A stretch of 64,000 bases of DNA from Acridotheres tristis (GCA_037013685.1 CM072888.1:1097034-1161033); one strand, 5' to 3'. Counted from the stretch's first letter, positions 37,187-51,900 are shown. Notes: a model not told the origin generated them from the letters alone. Program-made: numbers and translations.

Positions 37187-37410
37187 TCATAGAATCCCAA
37201 AATGGTTTTGGTTGGAAAGGACCTCCAAGTTTATCTCATTCCAATCCCCTGCCATGTGCAGGGACACCTTCCTCTAGCCCAGGCTGCTCCAAGCCCCGTC
37301 CAACCTGGCCTTGGACCCTTCCAGGGATGGGGCAGCCACAGCTTCTCTGGGCACCCTGTGCCAGGGCCTCACTGCCCTAACAGGGAAGAAGTTTCTCCTG
37401 CTCCACCATC
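37187..37410 (-). mobile_element. CR1 LINE fragment
   Basis: It starts with CATAGAATCCCAAAATGG and includes CAGGGACACCTTCCTCTAGC and GGGATGGGGCAGCCACAGCT. It closely resembles the copy next to exon 3. Confidence 0.94.
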
Positions 37411-40400
37411 CAAGGCTGCCCCATCAGCCTGAAGCCATGATGAGCCAGCCTGCCAGGAAGGAGTCCCCAGTGGCAGTGGCTCCTGCACACACAGTGTCCA
37501 TGTAGAGCTGACCTGGCAGAATCCTGCCTTTCATTTCCCCCAGGCACCGAGTGCAAACAAGCCACAGCATCATCAGTGCTTCCACACACCTCAGAGCAGC
37601 AGAGGCAGCGAGAGAAACTGCTCACAGCAAATACTGTGTGCCTGGCCCACACACACCAAGGAGACAGAAAATTCCAGAGATGGCTGCACAGGCCAGAGCA
37701 CAGATGTCACAGCCTTAGACAGTTGCCACTTCCAAAACTTTCCCCTTGCAACCTCTTTTCCAGACGAAACCTCAGAGGAAATCCAAATCCTTATTTCCAA
37801 AAGGTGCTGAAGACCAGCAGGCTGCAGCCAAAAAGAAGATCAACTTTCCAAGTCTCCAAAATTTAAAGTAAGCCCAGAGTAAATACTGTACTTCTTCATT
37901 TCAAGAAAATGAATGCAAAGAAATATCTCAGCTTCACAATCCCAAAGTTACTGTAACACAGTCATTGCCAAGGGGCTGAAAATGAAGAGCCACTATCAGC
38001 ATGTATCAATGGAAGCACCACACAGCATTCCTGAGATCCATAAACAGCTAACCTCTCCCAGCAACCTTCCCTGTAGCTCCTTCTATCTGCATATTAATAT
38101 TATTTTGACTTTCCTCTCCATCTTCAAAGGCTTCCAAAGCAGCCACATTCCCTTTTGACAACAAGAATTCACAGGTTCTCTCCCAGAGCATCACACCTTC
38201 CATTTCTTTGCCCTGCTCACGCCTGTCCCAAATTCCTTGGCAAAAATAGCTATAATCATGGGAACTTTGATCAATAGGGGTTTTTAGCACACTTATTAGA
38301 AGTGTGCAGTAACCACTGTGGAGGAATGAGACAAATGTTCTGGTATCTTTCCATTTTTAGAAAAGCACATAATTACGTTAACGAACAACAAAACTATGAG
38401 GTTAGTCACAGCACTGCAGCGACAAGAGCCAAGTCACCAAACTTGGATTAGCTGGAGATGTAACCAAGACAAACTAAGTATTTTCCCAACCCCAAAATAA
38501 CGTTCAAAGGAACTTGAAGGTGATCTATGGTCTTCCAAAGTGTTTGGAATTTGCCACAGGGAGAGAATTAATTGCCTATAAAAGGTCTGCTTTTAGCACA
38601 GAACAGCAAGTTTGGGAAATCTAAGGAAAGGATGCACCAGACAATTTCTGACTGCAAACAATCTATCTCCTCTTGTGCAGAAGGGCAAAGAAAAGCCCCT
38701 TTCCTTGTTCATAGATACTACATCCACTTTGGGAGAGCAAAGGAAAGAAGACATCCCCAAGCTCCAAAATGCTGCCAAGGCTCAGTTACAAGCCTACAGC
38801 TCCAAGTGCTGTGAAATATGGGATGTCCTGAAAGCCAAGCCTTGCCACGGCTGGTACCAGCTGTGAGCTGTAACAGGATGCAAGTCATCTGCAGGACTTG
38901 GCTTCTCCATAAAGAATTCACGAGGATAAGGTTCACTAAAACCTATTTTGCTCTAATGATGGAGGAAGGACATCAAGCAGAAGCTGAGGAACAAGACCTT
39001 CTTCATCCACAAACCTGACACAGCTGCCATCTTTTTCAGCTTCTTAATATTGAACCTTCCAATAATTAAGAAGTGCCATAAGCACAAAAAACACTGTGTT
39101 CTACAGGCACAGGTTTTGGACAAAAATCCACATGTGTTACCATTCTTACACAAAAAAAAAAAAAGGTATTTTGAGACTGGAAATGAAACCTGAATGTAAA
39201 GAAAACGTTCTCTGGAGCAGGACAGACACAGCTGTCCAATGCAGCACCAGCAAAAAGGGTGAGCACATTGCTGTGACCACCAGCAGCAGCTCTTGACAGG
39301 TATTTTCCACGTGGGACACGTGGCAGTGCCTGACCTCCCACAACAGATGAGAAGTCTGTCTCAGCTGTGACTCAAGGACAGGGTCCACAACTGAATCACT
39401 GCTTCCAAGGGGAACTCCAAAGGGAGCTGCTCATCTCCCTAACTAACTCAAGAAAGATCCCAAGCCAAGGGAATGCCCCGTTTTTTATGAGCCCATTTTC
39501 CCAGCAGCAGGGGGAAGCTAGGAAAACACCTGGCAATTCATTTAGTGACAGCTGAGCTGGCATTAAGGCAAGTACAAATATTGGGAAAATGACAATGTTC
39601 CTCCTAAGTACTGCTGGGGGAAAAAAGCTCTTTTCCGTTCCTGCACTTCCAAAGGGACAGCAGGAGAGCCATAGAGAGCAGGCTGGCTGCTTGCCCAACA
39701 ACACTCATCCTCCTGGCACCAGTTCACAATAAAGCTCAGTGGGGGAGACAGCTCCAGCAGAGCCACGCTTCAGCAAAGTGGCACAAGCCCCGGCTCAGCC
39801 CGGACAGTGGGCAGGGAACTGCCAGTCCAACTCTAGTCTCCTGTGCTCTGATTCTCCCACTCGTGACAAAGAGAGTAGATACCAGGAATAGTCATCCCAG
39901 CACAGCAAAGCAGCTGAGAGCACTCCCTGAAATCCTGCCCGCTCCCAGGTTTCCCCACGTAGAGCGGGTCACTATTTATATCAGCAATCCGCCCGGCACT
40001 TCAGCAGATGCTTAGCTTTAAATATGCCTTTAAATCTTCTTGCAAGCAGCCAGGCTAAATATATGCTTTGGGTTAAATTTGTTCCTGGTGCTGTCCTGGG
40101 TCACAGGCCTCGTTCTGCCTGCGCTGTTCCTATAGATAGGTGCTGGCACCGGTGTGTCCTGGCAGCCTGTCCCCATCCCACCGAGGTCCCGCCCACCCTT
40201 ACTCCAAAGCAGGACCAAGCCCTCGGACAAGGTGATGCTGAAACATCCAACAATCAACAATTGCTCACACTTAACCCCAAATGTGGTTTTGTCTGCAGCT
40301 GGAAGCTTCTTATTTATTGCCAAAGCCCTAAAGGAACCCACAAGACAAAGAGCAATCTCATTGCAAAGGCAAACAATTCATTACAAAATACTGCCTGTTT

Positions 40401-43400
40401 TGCATATACACGCATATGTATTTTAAGCAGACAAGGCAAAAGACATGGAAATCTTCTCTCTTCACCACTGAATAAAAGTCACATTGACACAGCTGGAACT
40501 AAAAACAGACTGAGCTCAGTACAAAGCCCCCAGCACCATTTTTCTGGGCAGATCCCAAGGCACACTGTCCATCCCTAGACCTTCACCAGTTTCCTGTTCC
40601 ACTTCCCATACCCACACGTGACATGCATCACTGGGAGCTGCAACGCACTGTGAAACCCTTGGGCCAGGCCAAAGAAAAGTCTAAGTGACTCCAGGATTAA
40701 GTCTAAACTAGGATTTTAGAGCGAGAGTCTGATATCTGAAGTGCACAACAGACAAAATTTAGCTCTGAAATAGCCCACGTGAATAACTGCAATCAGCATG
40801 TTCTATGGTCCCTGAGCTGCTTCTTTTGCTTCCAGCCAGGAGACAGGATTCTACAAGCTGTGACAGTCACTTATCTAAACCAGTCCATCCTCAAATAATC
40901 CCCATTTCTTGCAGCAGATGTGAAACAACTGTTCTGGATGACACTACTTTCCTGTCACTAGGAATGCAGAGTATGTTTCAAGCCCAGCTTTAATGCTAAG
41001 CCTAGACTAATCCCCCCAGAGAGCTTTAGCCAGGCTTTGCCAAAGGAGCAATTGTTGCCACAAAACACATTTATACTGTTTGAGGGTGAGCAGTTTATTC
41101 TGCAGAGCAAGCTCCCATTCCCACGATGAAATCCATGCTGGAATGAAATTACTTGAGTGAACTTCTTTTTTGCTATAGACTCATCCTTCTGAAGTTTCCC
41201 ATCCTTGGCAATTTACCTTGGAACAGGCTGGGACAAGAAAACCATGATACACAAAGTAGGCAGAACAAATCCCACACAGATAAAGGGAAACCCAAATAAG
41301 AGTGAGTCCAACAAAACGGGGTCAGGCATGTTCTCTAGGAATACCCAAAGCTGTGCCCAGCTGAACAGCCAAGTCAGTTCTCTGCCTGGGAGCAAGGAGC
41401 AGGCAGCAGCCTTCTCTTCAGTGTCTGGAGCCTGACAGGTTTGCAGCATGGCCCAGAAAGCTTTGCCCAAGACCAAAGGCACACATTGAAATCCTCCCAC
41501 ATCCATTAAACTCTTTCCTGGCCTCAAAACTTCCATTGCTTTAATGGACTTGAAGCCAAGCAGTTTCAGGTGACTTCTGTAAGCCTACTGCCTCAGCAGG
41601 ACCCCCATGATCTACCCCACCCACCAAAGTGCCCCCAGATAACTCCCAAAACTTTGTGGATCCCTCACTTGCCATGTCCCCAGTCGGTTTTTTTCACACA
41701 GCCTGCTCCACAGGCACCACGGAGTGTTTGACTGTGAAACATAACTGCTCCCACAGGAGATGTTGCCACCCTCCTGCTGGGACAGTAGCTGGCACACCAC
41801 ATCCAGCCCATGGAATGTAAATGAAGGTGCAGTATCTCCACAAGGTGTTTCAGTATGGCACATCTGGAACTCTCAGACAGGGAGTGCACAGAGCTTCTTG
41901 GAGAGAGACTCACTCACTTGGAATACCTTTCTTTATCTTCTCTCAGTCTGAGTGAACCCATCTCTGTCCAGATTTGGTGCAGGACACTTGCTAAGTGCCT
42001 TGATAGCTACAGCTCGTGGTTATCTAAATGTTATGGTTACAGAATAACTTCTCTGCCCTCTCGCACCAAGCCCACCAAGTTTCACCACCTCGAGGCAGCT
42101 CCTTCTGCTGTTCTTCCCTATGAGTGGTGCTCTTCAGTCGTGTCCTTTTCCCCTGACTGATGACTCACATCCTAAGAGCCACTTATCTGTCAGGAAGACA
42201 CCACCAGCACGACCCCAGGGCCACAGTGCCACCAGTGCTCCCAGCCAAGGACCACACTGTGGCTGCAGCACTGCCAGCTGCTGTCCTTATTCCCTGTATC
42301 ACAAAGCTCATCCACACCATCAGGGTCACACATCCCCCCCCAAACCACAGTTGCCAGTTCCCACAGGCCAGGCACTGTGAGCAGGCTCCTGTGGATGGGT
42401 TTCCAAGGGGGAATGCCCAACCAGCTCAGGGGGGAGCCAGCAGGCTCTTCCCTGTGCTGTGCAAATGGGATTTGACAGCTGTGCTTTCTGCCTCCTCCGA
42501 GCTCCCAGCTGCCTTCCACTCAGGAAGAACGGGTTGGTTCCAAGGAAGCAAGGTGTGGATTTGAACTCCTGCACTGCTCTGACATGGAGGAGCTGGGTTA
42601 TTAACGAGAGCCTGAAGCCAAGCCCAGCCAGTCCCAGTGTTACAGAACTGCCCTCGCAGCAGGAATACAGGAGGTAACTGCTGGAGGTGTCCACGGGTCA
42701 GGATGCTCAGAACATCTCTCCTTTCCTGCCCAGCCATGCAGTTCCCAGGGATTGATTTATACACCCACAGCTCAGAGCTCGACCAAACAGCCCTGCTCCA
42801 TGGGATGAACTCCATTCCCATTACTATATTTAAATATCAAGGACTCCAGTTGGAAGCAAGACTGGAACACATCCCAATACCACATTCAGGCTGGGACTAG
42901 TCCGTTCCTAGGCTTCCCTACAAAGAGCAGGAAAGGCTCTGCTGATTTATGCATACTTTTATTTCCATGTAACTGCTGAGGCCTACAATGCCCTTCCAGG
43001 GGTATCCAAAGCAGAAGGAAAAGGTGCCACAAGGGCTCTGCCTTTTTGGAGATATAAATCCAGCCATGCAAGTACAAACACATCTATGCAGAACCACTTA
43101 GATTTCAGCCAACATCTGCTTTCCTCTTTAGCTGCAGATGACCAAGTTCTTCCTACATGTAATTTTGATGTACTTAATATCATTATTTTAAAGTTCACTC
43201 AGTGGATAAGAAATCAGCAAATAAATCCAAGCAAAGACTCTGCTCTGCTTGAACAGATGTCGGATCAGGATTCAAAGTTGAACAGAACAGCCCACAGCTC
43301 TCAAGGATTTTGTTTCAGATATCATACAGATTTATTTTAACAAATACATCATTTTTCTGGGAAATGGCTGACACTAACAAAGTGCAAAGGAAACAATTTT

Positions 43401-46400
43401 CAATGATCAAGTACTAGAGCTGAGGTCTTCTCCACCCTATCTTGTTTATTTCTTCAGGTTTTTGACACAGAAATCTCAATTTTCATTTCCTTTCATGGTG
43501 GCCCTTTGGCTGCCAGTGCTTCACATGACAGCTACAAGAGCCAATTTTGGCTTATCAGGAAGTCAAAGAGATAAGAGATAAAAGAAAGGCACCTCTTGCC
43601 TCTCACTAAGTTGCTGTTTCCTCAAGGCATGAAGAATTCACAACACAGCATCTGCTCCAACCTTGAAAGCACGATCACCAGAATCACTCCAGAAGAAAGA
43701 CCCCGGAGTGGGTCCTTGGACTGGACCCACAGCAGCAGAAGAGACAGCCTGAACACAGGCCTTGCCTCAAGAGCATCTGCAAGGGCACGCTGAGGCTTGG
43801 GGTTCCTGAGCCATGACAAATGTATTTATTTCAGGGCTCACACAAAGTGCCAGAGCCATGTCCATAGGGGTGCAGAGAGCCCTTTGCTATCAGCTCAGTG
43901 TACTGTATGGAATTGATTGGCTTGTCTTCCTATTTAACACTCCTCTTTGGTCATTCCAGCCTGCTGGCACTAGAGCACATCAGGTTTTTGGCCTCAGGGT
44001 TTCTGGATCCCCCTCCAAATGTTTCTTAATCTTCTAATTCCCGAACAGCTTCGCTGTGCAATCTAAATTATCTGCATTGTCGTTGTGCCAGCTCAGTCTG
44101 GAGGAGAAGATAAATTGAGGGTGCCAAGTGAAAAGGGAAAGGGCTCAGACAGTACTGGTACCAGGGAGAAGGGAGCAGCCCTGCAGCTCTACAGACATCC
44201 CTACATTGCTCTCCACCACTCTGCTGAAACATCAGTTGATTCCACTCATCAGATCAGCAGCATCTGCTGCCATCCCAGCACTGCCATCTGTGCACTCATT
44301 TCCCAAACCCACAATCCCAACTGGAGGTTAGTAGGTCATGGGCGTAATTCTCTGTCCCTCCTGGGATGGGAGGAGACTCGGTTCCAAGCCCCAGGAAGCA
44401 CTGAGAGCCCCCCTGTTACCCATCCTCACCCTCTCCAGGAGGCCAAGTGCCCTTTGCCGAGGGCAGAAGAAAAAAGGGACTGGCAAACCTACCCCAGCTC
44501 TGCTGATGGGCAATTTACTGGTGAAAGAAGAGCAATAAAAAAAAATGACACCAGCTTAAAGAATAGCCAGAGCAAGGATCAACATCTGAAATGATCCCAA
44601 CAGGAGAAATTCAATGAGGTTCACAAGAGGCAACTGAAAACACAAAGAAGGGTTGAGAGAAGAAAATCCAGGTGTTGGTTCTATTGACAGTAAAAGATAA
44701 ACCCTTGTTTACATATCCAGAGAAATGCAGAGCTTTAGGATGGCTTGCTCTCATACTGTCTAACAGGTTTGCAAGGAGTTTCATCCAAACAGGGCAGCTC
44801 TGCAGTGCCAACCACCACGTCCCCAGCTCAGCCCTTCTCAGCTGGACAAACAACTCTGGCTTCAAATCAAAATGCTTCTAAGTGAGATATTTTTTCCCCA
44901 CACGGTAAATTCCTTGGACTTTTCTGTCCCTCAGCAGTTTCACGTGAATGCAGGGAACAGAATTAGGCAGAGCATTAAGGTGGCTTAGGTAATTATAGTG
45001 GCACATGCTATCATCAGTTCAAGACACCAGATTAACACAGCAAGCTCCAGTTAAAGCAGGTCTTCCCCATGCCAGGAAAGGAACCAGCTGCTTTTTTGCT
45101 CTATCTAAAGAGCTCTATCTACCCTGTCAAAGTGGGAATAAAGACCCCATAAGCTCTTCCCAAAGGCATCTCTGCTGGTATTGAAACGCAGAGGAAGTTT
45201 CAAGCTGAAGTTGAAGAACCACTTTCAATCCACCAAGTAGACAGTTAGACACCCTGTGGCTTTAAATACCATGTGAAGGTTATACTGAATTACTTTCTTC
45301 TACATCTATATGAGTAATTGTGTCCCCTTGGGCCAAGGGAGATTTCTAAGAGAATTGCCTGGTCAGGAAAAAAAGCAGCAAAGACCATTCTCAATTAAGA
45401 AAGGCTTAGTCATAGATTTAAGAAAACATGCAGTTAATTGAGGCAGAAGTGACCAGTAAATGAAAATACTGTGTCACTTAGATCTACCCCAAAACCAAAG
45501 GACTTTGAGACCCAACTTGCTTTGCAGGACATTTTCTCTGTGTTGTCCAGACCAAATTTATCAAAGAATTCTTGCTATTTTACCTCAAACTTCGCCATAA
45601 TTAATTTAATATTAACCAACTGGGGTTTAGGAATTTAACTCCTCTCCGAGGAGAGGGTACAGCTAGAGAAGAATCTTAACTTTGACTCACCCAAAAACTA
45701 TTTCTATCAGTTCTTCAAATTGTAGAGAAAACTTAGAGGTGTGGCAGGAGGGCGGCAGCATTCAGCCGCGAGAGCCAAAAGGGCAGCAAGAAGTGTTTGT
45801 ACTTCTTCTTACTCAAATTCTGGTTTTTACTTCACAGCGGTGGATCCTGATCACTTCAAGTTGACAACAACCCAAGTGGAATTGCTCAACAGCCCTGCTG
45901 TCTATACAGGTCTTACTGCCATGGCAACTGCTGTGGTTGTTTTTTAACGATGCAAGGAGTGGAGGCAGCTTTGAAAAGCTCCCTGAAGAGCTGGCACTGT
46001 GCCTTTAAATGCACTGCCCCCAGGAATAATCCTCAGCAAAAGCCCATTAGCACGTTATCATTTCTCCATTTCATTCCCCCTTCTTCCCCCAGTGGCTGCT
46101 CCTCTCAGACACATCCAGACATCTCTGAAGAATTCAGATCTGAACAATTTCATCCTGCTCTCTGCACAGGTGGAAAATTCTCTCCTCTATAGCCACGATA
46201 TTCCATGCCCAGCTTTGCAACAGCTTCACACGGCACATGACAACAGACTCCTTTTGACTCCTCAGCACCACTCTGCACTGTCACAGTCCAGGGAACGTTG
46301 AAACCCTAGGAATACAAGACTCTTTCTAGATCCTACGTGACACCTGAGGCAGCCACCAGCCTCCCTGCAGCTGGAGGTGAGTGACAAACACAGTGACACG

Positions 46401-47652
46401 AGCACTACTGGAAACACAACGCAAGGATTAAGTCAAGCTGGAGAACGGAATTTCAGCCCACACTGCTGATTTCTCTTGAGGAACCACACATGATGGCAAA
46501 CATAGGGCTGGGTTGGTTTATGTGGCTGAACAGTCCCTTCCAAAGGACATTTGGTGCCACTCCAGAGGCTGGGGAAGGACACAGAGGACAGTGTGGGGAG
46601 TGCTGCTGCATTAGGGTGAGATGCATTTTCACTTTTCACTTGCACGAGGCCCCTGCCATAGCCATCCCTCTGAAGACTTCCAACACCAGCTCCCAGGACT
46701 TGCCCAAGGGCAGCTGGTGGCAGTGGGAAGTGCAGATGCCCTGTGCCACCTCCAAGCACTTCCTACAGGTACCTGAGCCATGCCCAAAATTAATCAAGCA
46801 GTGCAGAGAACTCATCCAGGGACAAGTGCTTCTGTCCCCCAACCCTCACTCTGAAAAAGAGCTTCAAAAATTACCCTGAGGGGAAAAAACCCATCTCCCA
46901 GACCTTTGTGGGCTGGAAAAGAATTAATCCCTTGTACCTGAGGCACTCAGCATTTGTCTTAACAACCAGGTTACTTGCTGCTTTTGTGTTTGGGAGCCTC
47001 AGTACACACCTTGGCGGGAGGAAATTTAGCTCTACCTTTTATCAGGCCCACCAGAAATCTGCACTTTGCAAGCTAATAAAAAAATCCAAACCTGACTGCC
47101 TTTCCAAGCTGTCATGAGCAAAGAGTGAAAGCTCCATGCTGTATGTTCTGCATTTACCTAAAGGAGATGGACGTTCAGTGTAAGGGAAATGCAGAGGGTT
47201 TTAAACGAACAGAAGTGCTCATCACAAGCCTTGATGTGATTGGTGCATGCACAAGTCGAAGTAAAAAAGATAAAAACTCACAAGTTCAGGCAAGGGTTGT
47301 TGCAAAAGAGCATTTTTTTTAAATTAGCTGTCCGAGTGAAAGCCTGTACTCTTGCCAAGAATAAAAGGAAAGCTTTTGCTTAGGGATATAGGGGACATTC
47401 AGACCAAATCTCAGATCACCATGTCCCTTCATCCTGCCCAAGTGCCTCTGTGGGAGGTGGGAGACTTTGCAGTGAGGCCACAGGAACAAGAAAAATGCCA
47501 TCCTGATGCTCTCCTGGAAGAAGAGCTGGAGTAAGTAAGGGGTGAAGGCAGCAGGGTTTAGCCCCCTCCAACACCAATCTCTTCTCTGTCACTCCCACAC
47601 CTCAACAAGTCCTCCTGAGAGCCACCACCAGCATCCTCCTGGCTTCACACTG

Positions 47653-47860
47653 ACACAGGGCAGGGTTAGATCAGACACCAGGGAGAAACTCTTCCCCGTA
47701 AAGGTCCTGGCACAGGGTGCCCAGAGACACTGCAGACACCCTGCAAGTGGTCCAAGGCCAGGCTGGACAGGGCTTGGAGCCACCTGGGACAGTGGAAGGT
47801 GTCCCTGCCCATGGCAGAGGCTGGGATGAGATGGGCTCTGAGGTCCTTTGCAGCCCAAAG
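47653..47860 (+). mobile_element. CR1 LINE 3' fragment
   Basis: It contains CAGGGCAGGGTTAGATCAGA, CTGGCACAGGGTGCCCAGAG and CAGTGGAAGGTGTCCCTGCC. It directly abuts a CpG-rich block. Confidence 0.92.
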
Positions 47861-48142
47861 CGCCGATGCTGTGGCTGCCGGGCCGTGGAAGCAGGATGGG
47901 CTGCAGGCAGCCCCAGCCCGGCAGTCAGACACCGATCCCAGCAATCGCGGCACTCCGGGATTACACAACGCTCCTGCAGGGTGGGAACGGAGCGGAGCCA
48001 GGGCTGTGTCAGCAGCAGGGCCGACCTCCTCACCTGTGCCCTGCCCACAGCCTGCCTGCCCCGAGCACCTTCCCATGGCCTCTGCCACGGACACAGCCCC
48101 GGCAGCCGCTCCGACAGGCCCCCGGCCGGGACAGGGCACGTC
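47858..48142. promoter_or_regulatory. CpG-rich block in intron 3
   Basis: This stretch of about 285 bp is clearly richer in G+C and CpG than its surroundings, with clusters such as GCGCCG, CCGGGCCG and GGCCCCCGGCCGGG-like sequence. It is not explained by the adjacent CR1 copy, which ends near 47860. It could be a small CpG island, a regulatory element or drifting GC-rich DNA. Confidence 0.35.
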
Positions 48143-48677
48143 TGCAGCCAAGCACTAATTAGCTCTGTGTTCCATTTACCTCTGCACTTGCACTACACTG
48201 GACCTAAGCACGCTCTCTGCAGAACGGGAGGGGCAGAAGAAGGCCTGTTTCAACTGACCCCAGCACCTGGGACCAGTCCATGAGCCTACCGTGCAGTTCT
48301 CAAAGACCAAAACACCAAAATTCCTTTTTATTTATGGCAAAGTCTCCCTCGCCACTTCCCCGTGTAAAACGCCAATACTAAAACAATTAAGCTGTGGCCA
48401 TCCTGCCTGGTATTTCTCAGCTACTGTCAGTGCTCTCACTGTGGTGAGCTGAGGCTAAAAGCTTTTGGAAAATCCCACCCCATGTCTTGAAAAGTCAGGA
48501 AGGAAACTGGATGGCTGAAAAATCCCGTAACACAAACTGTTACTGAAAGACAACTCCTGGCACAGCCCTGACTGTGCTGCATCTGCTCTGCTAAATAGGT
48601 TCATTTATTTCCATCCTGTAGTTCTCTCTGCTATTTATAGCACCTGCATTAATGAACTTGCAAGGTAGAAACCAAGC

Positions 48678-48709
48678 TTGAGCATTCCTAAATTTGAGCA
48701 TTCCTAAAT
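48678..48709. repeat. Perfect 16-bp tandem duplication
   Basis: TTGAGCATTCCTAAAT occurs twice head to tail without a mismatch, indicating a recent slippage event or a maintained repeat. Confidence 0.97.
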
Positions 48710-48794
48710 AGATGTCTAAATATCCTTGTTGAATTAATTTGATCTTTTTATGAATGATCTATTCCAGTCAGACTGGCAGTCCTCACTGGAAATC

Positions 48795-48980
48795 CCAGAA
48801 TCACAGAATGGTTTGGGTTGGAAGGAACCTTAAAGATCTGCTTATTCCAAAACCCTGCCATGGGACAGGCCCCTGCAGGGACATCTTCTACTATCCCAGG
48901 TTGCTCCAAGCCTTGTCCAATCTGGCTTTGAACACTTCCAGGAACAAGGTATCCTCCACTTCTTTGGGCAACCTATTAAA
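48795..48980 (-). mobile_element. CR1 LINE 3' fragment
   Basis: CAGAATCACAGAATGGTTTG and GGTTGGAAGGAACCTTAAAG mark the terminus in reverse complement; homology continues to about TTTGGGCAACCTATT. Confidence 0.93.
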
Positions 48981-51900
48981 TGGGACACTGTCCACAATAC
49001 ACTCTTCCTGCAAAGCAGGTGCTCCAAGCTGGGAAGCAGGACCAGAAATTTACCTGCCTCCAGTGCAGATCTGATCCATTCAGCCAAAACCTCACCTCTA
49101 CTGGGAGACATGCAGCCCATGTGGAATGGCAGCACAAGGCCCAAACAGCACCTGAATGAAATTACTCCCCTGCAAACATGAGAAGTGCTCCTCCAAACCC
49201 ACATCTGAGGGCTCCAGAGAGGATTTCTGCTAAAACCCTCAACAACTATGGCTGGTGGGTGCAAGAGGAATTCTCTGAGCCAACTGGAAACCTTCACAAA
49301 GCTTTAATATATCATCCTTCCCATCTCTCTTTACATAGGTCCTCTTATCCCTGCTTTTAGGTATTCCAAAATTTAGATTCTGCAGTTATATTTATCAACA
49401 TGGAAACATTCTGACCCCTGGCAAAAACCAGGTTTTACTCTCTTCAAGACTGCAAGCACTAAGAAAAATCTATTCCTTGGCAGTAAGAATTTGTCCGACC
49501 CACAAGTGGTTTTAAAAAGTCAGTCAAGTATTGCAGCACCTGGGTTGGGGCCAGGGAGGTAAGACAAAGTGACTTGGAGGGCAACCAAACAATGAGAAAA
49601 AACCCCTTCCCAGATAAAGTAGAAATGCATTTCCTCATGGGAAAATTTCTGCACAGCTGTAGTAAAGAATGAGGAAGAGGGAAATGGACTCAGAGAAACT
49701 TCACCTGCCTTCCTTGTTCCTCCTTTGTCTCATCCCTTGCAAGTAGCAGCAAACTACACCATCCTCTTTGTGCTGACACAAGCACCAGCAGACCCGATGA
49801 GGCAGAGCCTAAAAAGCATTTCCTCTGTACTGGCCCTAAGTGCAAACCAAGGCTAGGCTGGCTAAAGGAGGTGCTGGGATGTTTCACCTGGAAGAGGGAT
49901 TTGTCATCGTCTGCAGTCCTGCCTGAGAAGCAGGGTGTGACTGCCAAGGTTCTCTGAGAGCAGAGACAGCCCTGCAGGCCTGGAATGCCCTGAAAGGGCT
50001 CTGCAGAGGGAACATTGCCTTCCTGCCTCCTCCTCAGTCTGTCAGAGTATCCCTGTCTGGATTTGGGAAGGAGGCTTGGTTCCCAAGCAATCATTTCCTT
50101 AGGATCAAATGTATCTGTACAGGTTCCATCTGCCCAGGTCTCTCCATAGGGGAGAACTGAAGGTTGTCTATAAACTGCCAGAGTTTGGCTTGTTTGGCTT
50201 AGCTGGACACAGACTGGAAAACGAAAAGGACTGACATTTCCAGACTGCATCAATTCCCAAACACAGAGGCACAGCTAGACTGGTTTGGAACTGGAACAAA
50301 GCCTTTCTAGGGAAGATCTGCATTTCTGGACCTGCTTATTCTCTTGCTGGTATCAATGGACATGTCCCATCAGGTTGGGTTGTTGTGAGCAGCTTGACCT
50401 GCTGAGTCAAACCGAGACTTGGTCAAAACCTAATTGCAGAGTTTTCATCCAAGAAGCTGAGAAATCATTTTCAGCAAGGATACTGGAGCTTAGTCTTGTG
50501 GTCCTTAGGGACAGACCAAGAAATCCAAGTGAGGCACCAAACCACAACTGGCTTAAGTTTCTACTCAGGAAAAACAAAGGTCTCAATACACATGACAATC
50601 AAGTCGTTCCTTCAACGTCCACAAATTATTTTAACAACTACATTATTAAAGAGTTTGCAAACCAAGCTCTATATATTGTCCTAGTATTAGAAGATAAACT
50701 AAATCACCAGCTCAATACCCAAGCTGAACTGACAGTGTCTAATACTAGCCAAGATGATAACTGCAAAAATCAGCAAAGAGAAGGAGCTCTATAAATTCAG
50801 GATTCCTTAAACTGAAACATGTTGGACCGAAACTCACAATGTTTGAGATTTCTTCACGCTAGATCAGATTTCACTTGTTTTAAGCCACACAGCCCTCACA
50901 GATATTCCACACTCTCTACTGATTGCCTTAAATATATGTAACAAAGTTCATTTCAGCTTTCTCCCAACTCCATTAAAGTTATTGCACAGTATTTCCCAGC
51001 TCTTAGTTTTTAATAGTCTTTTGAAATTGAATTTGAGCCACCTACCCTCCATCAATGCCTATTATGGGATGAAGATTAAAACCTCAGGGTTCTAACTGAG
51101 GTTTCTTGCCAGGATTGCCAGCACTAGACACCAGCCTAAGCTGGTACATGCTGTCTGTCGGACACACTCGTGTGACAGCTTGCGGAGAGAAAAGAAAGGC
51201 TTCTTAGAAAGCAAAAGAAAGGGTGGGAAACACAAAATTCAGCTCTGAAGACAAGAGTTTCAGAGGAGAAAAAACCCAGGGATATGAGGTAACTTGTAAT
51301 TCAAGACAGTAACCTGAACTACCCCTCTCCTTTGCAGAGTTCCAAGGTAACTGAGCCAGCTCGTAAAAAGATCTGGCCAGCAGCATGAAACAGCAGGTCC
51401 CTGCGAGGACCTGGAAAAGTATCTGGATACCTGAGATGCTGAACAACAGACAAGAGGGCCCAGTGAAAAGGTATGAATGCTACTGCATGGGACACCTGGA
51501 ATATTTATGTGATTCCACTCCAAAAATCTGCAGTGCAAACGGGTCAGGGTGGAAAAGCTTATGGGAAAACTGCAGATGGAGAGTGATGGAAAGACTACAT
51601 ATTTTCACATGCAGATAAGAACATATTACTGCAAAGAAACAGGAGAGAAGAAACACCACAAAACCCTCCTCAAATGACACAGACACAATGATGGGCAAAA
51701 TGAAAGGCAGGACATGAAAACCTGACAGAAGAAATGGGTTTTCCAACATAGGTACACTTAGCCCATGGAAACAATTCTCCTGGGATATGATACATTCAAA
51801 AGTAAAAAAGCAACTTCTACAGGCATCAGCCTGTATGCTGAAGAAGAGAGGTGTAAACATAAAAATTAAGCTTAAAACATTTCAGTTCTTGAAGATGGGT

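Noticed and set aside
47717..48283. 188-codon open frame on the plus strand
   Set aside because: It starts inside a CR1 copy and runs through a GC-rich block where stop codons are rarer. No recognisable protein.
49690..50253. 187-codon open frame on the minus strand in intron 3
   Set aside because: I recognise no family, it has no splice context, and roughly one open frame of this length is expected by chance in 64 kb over six frames.
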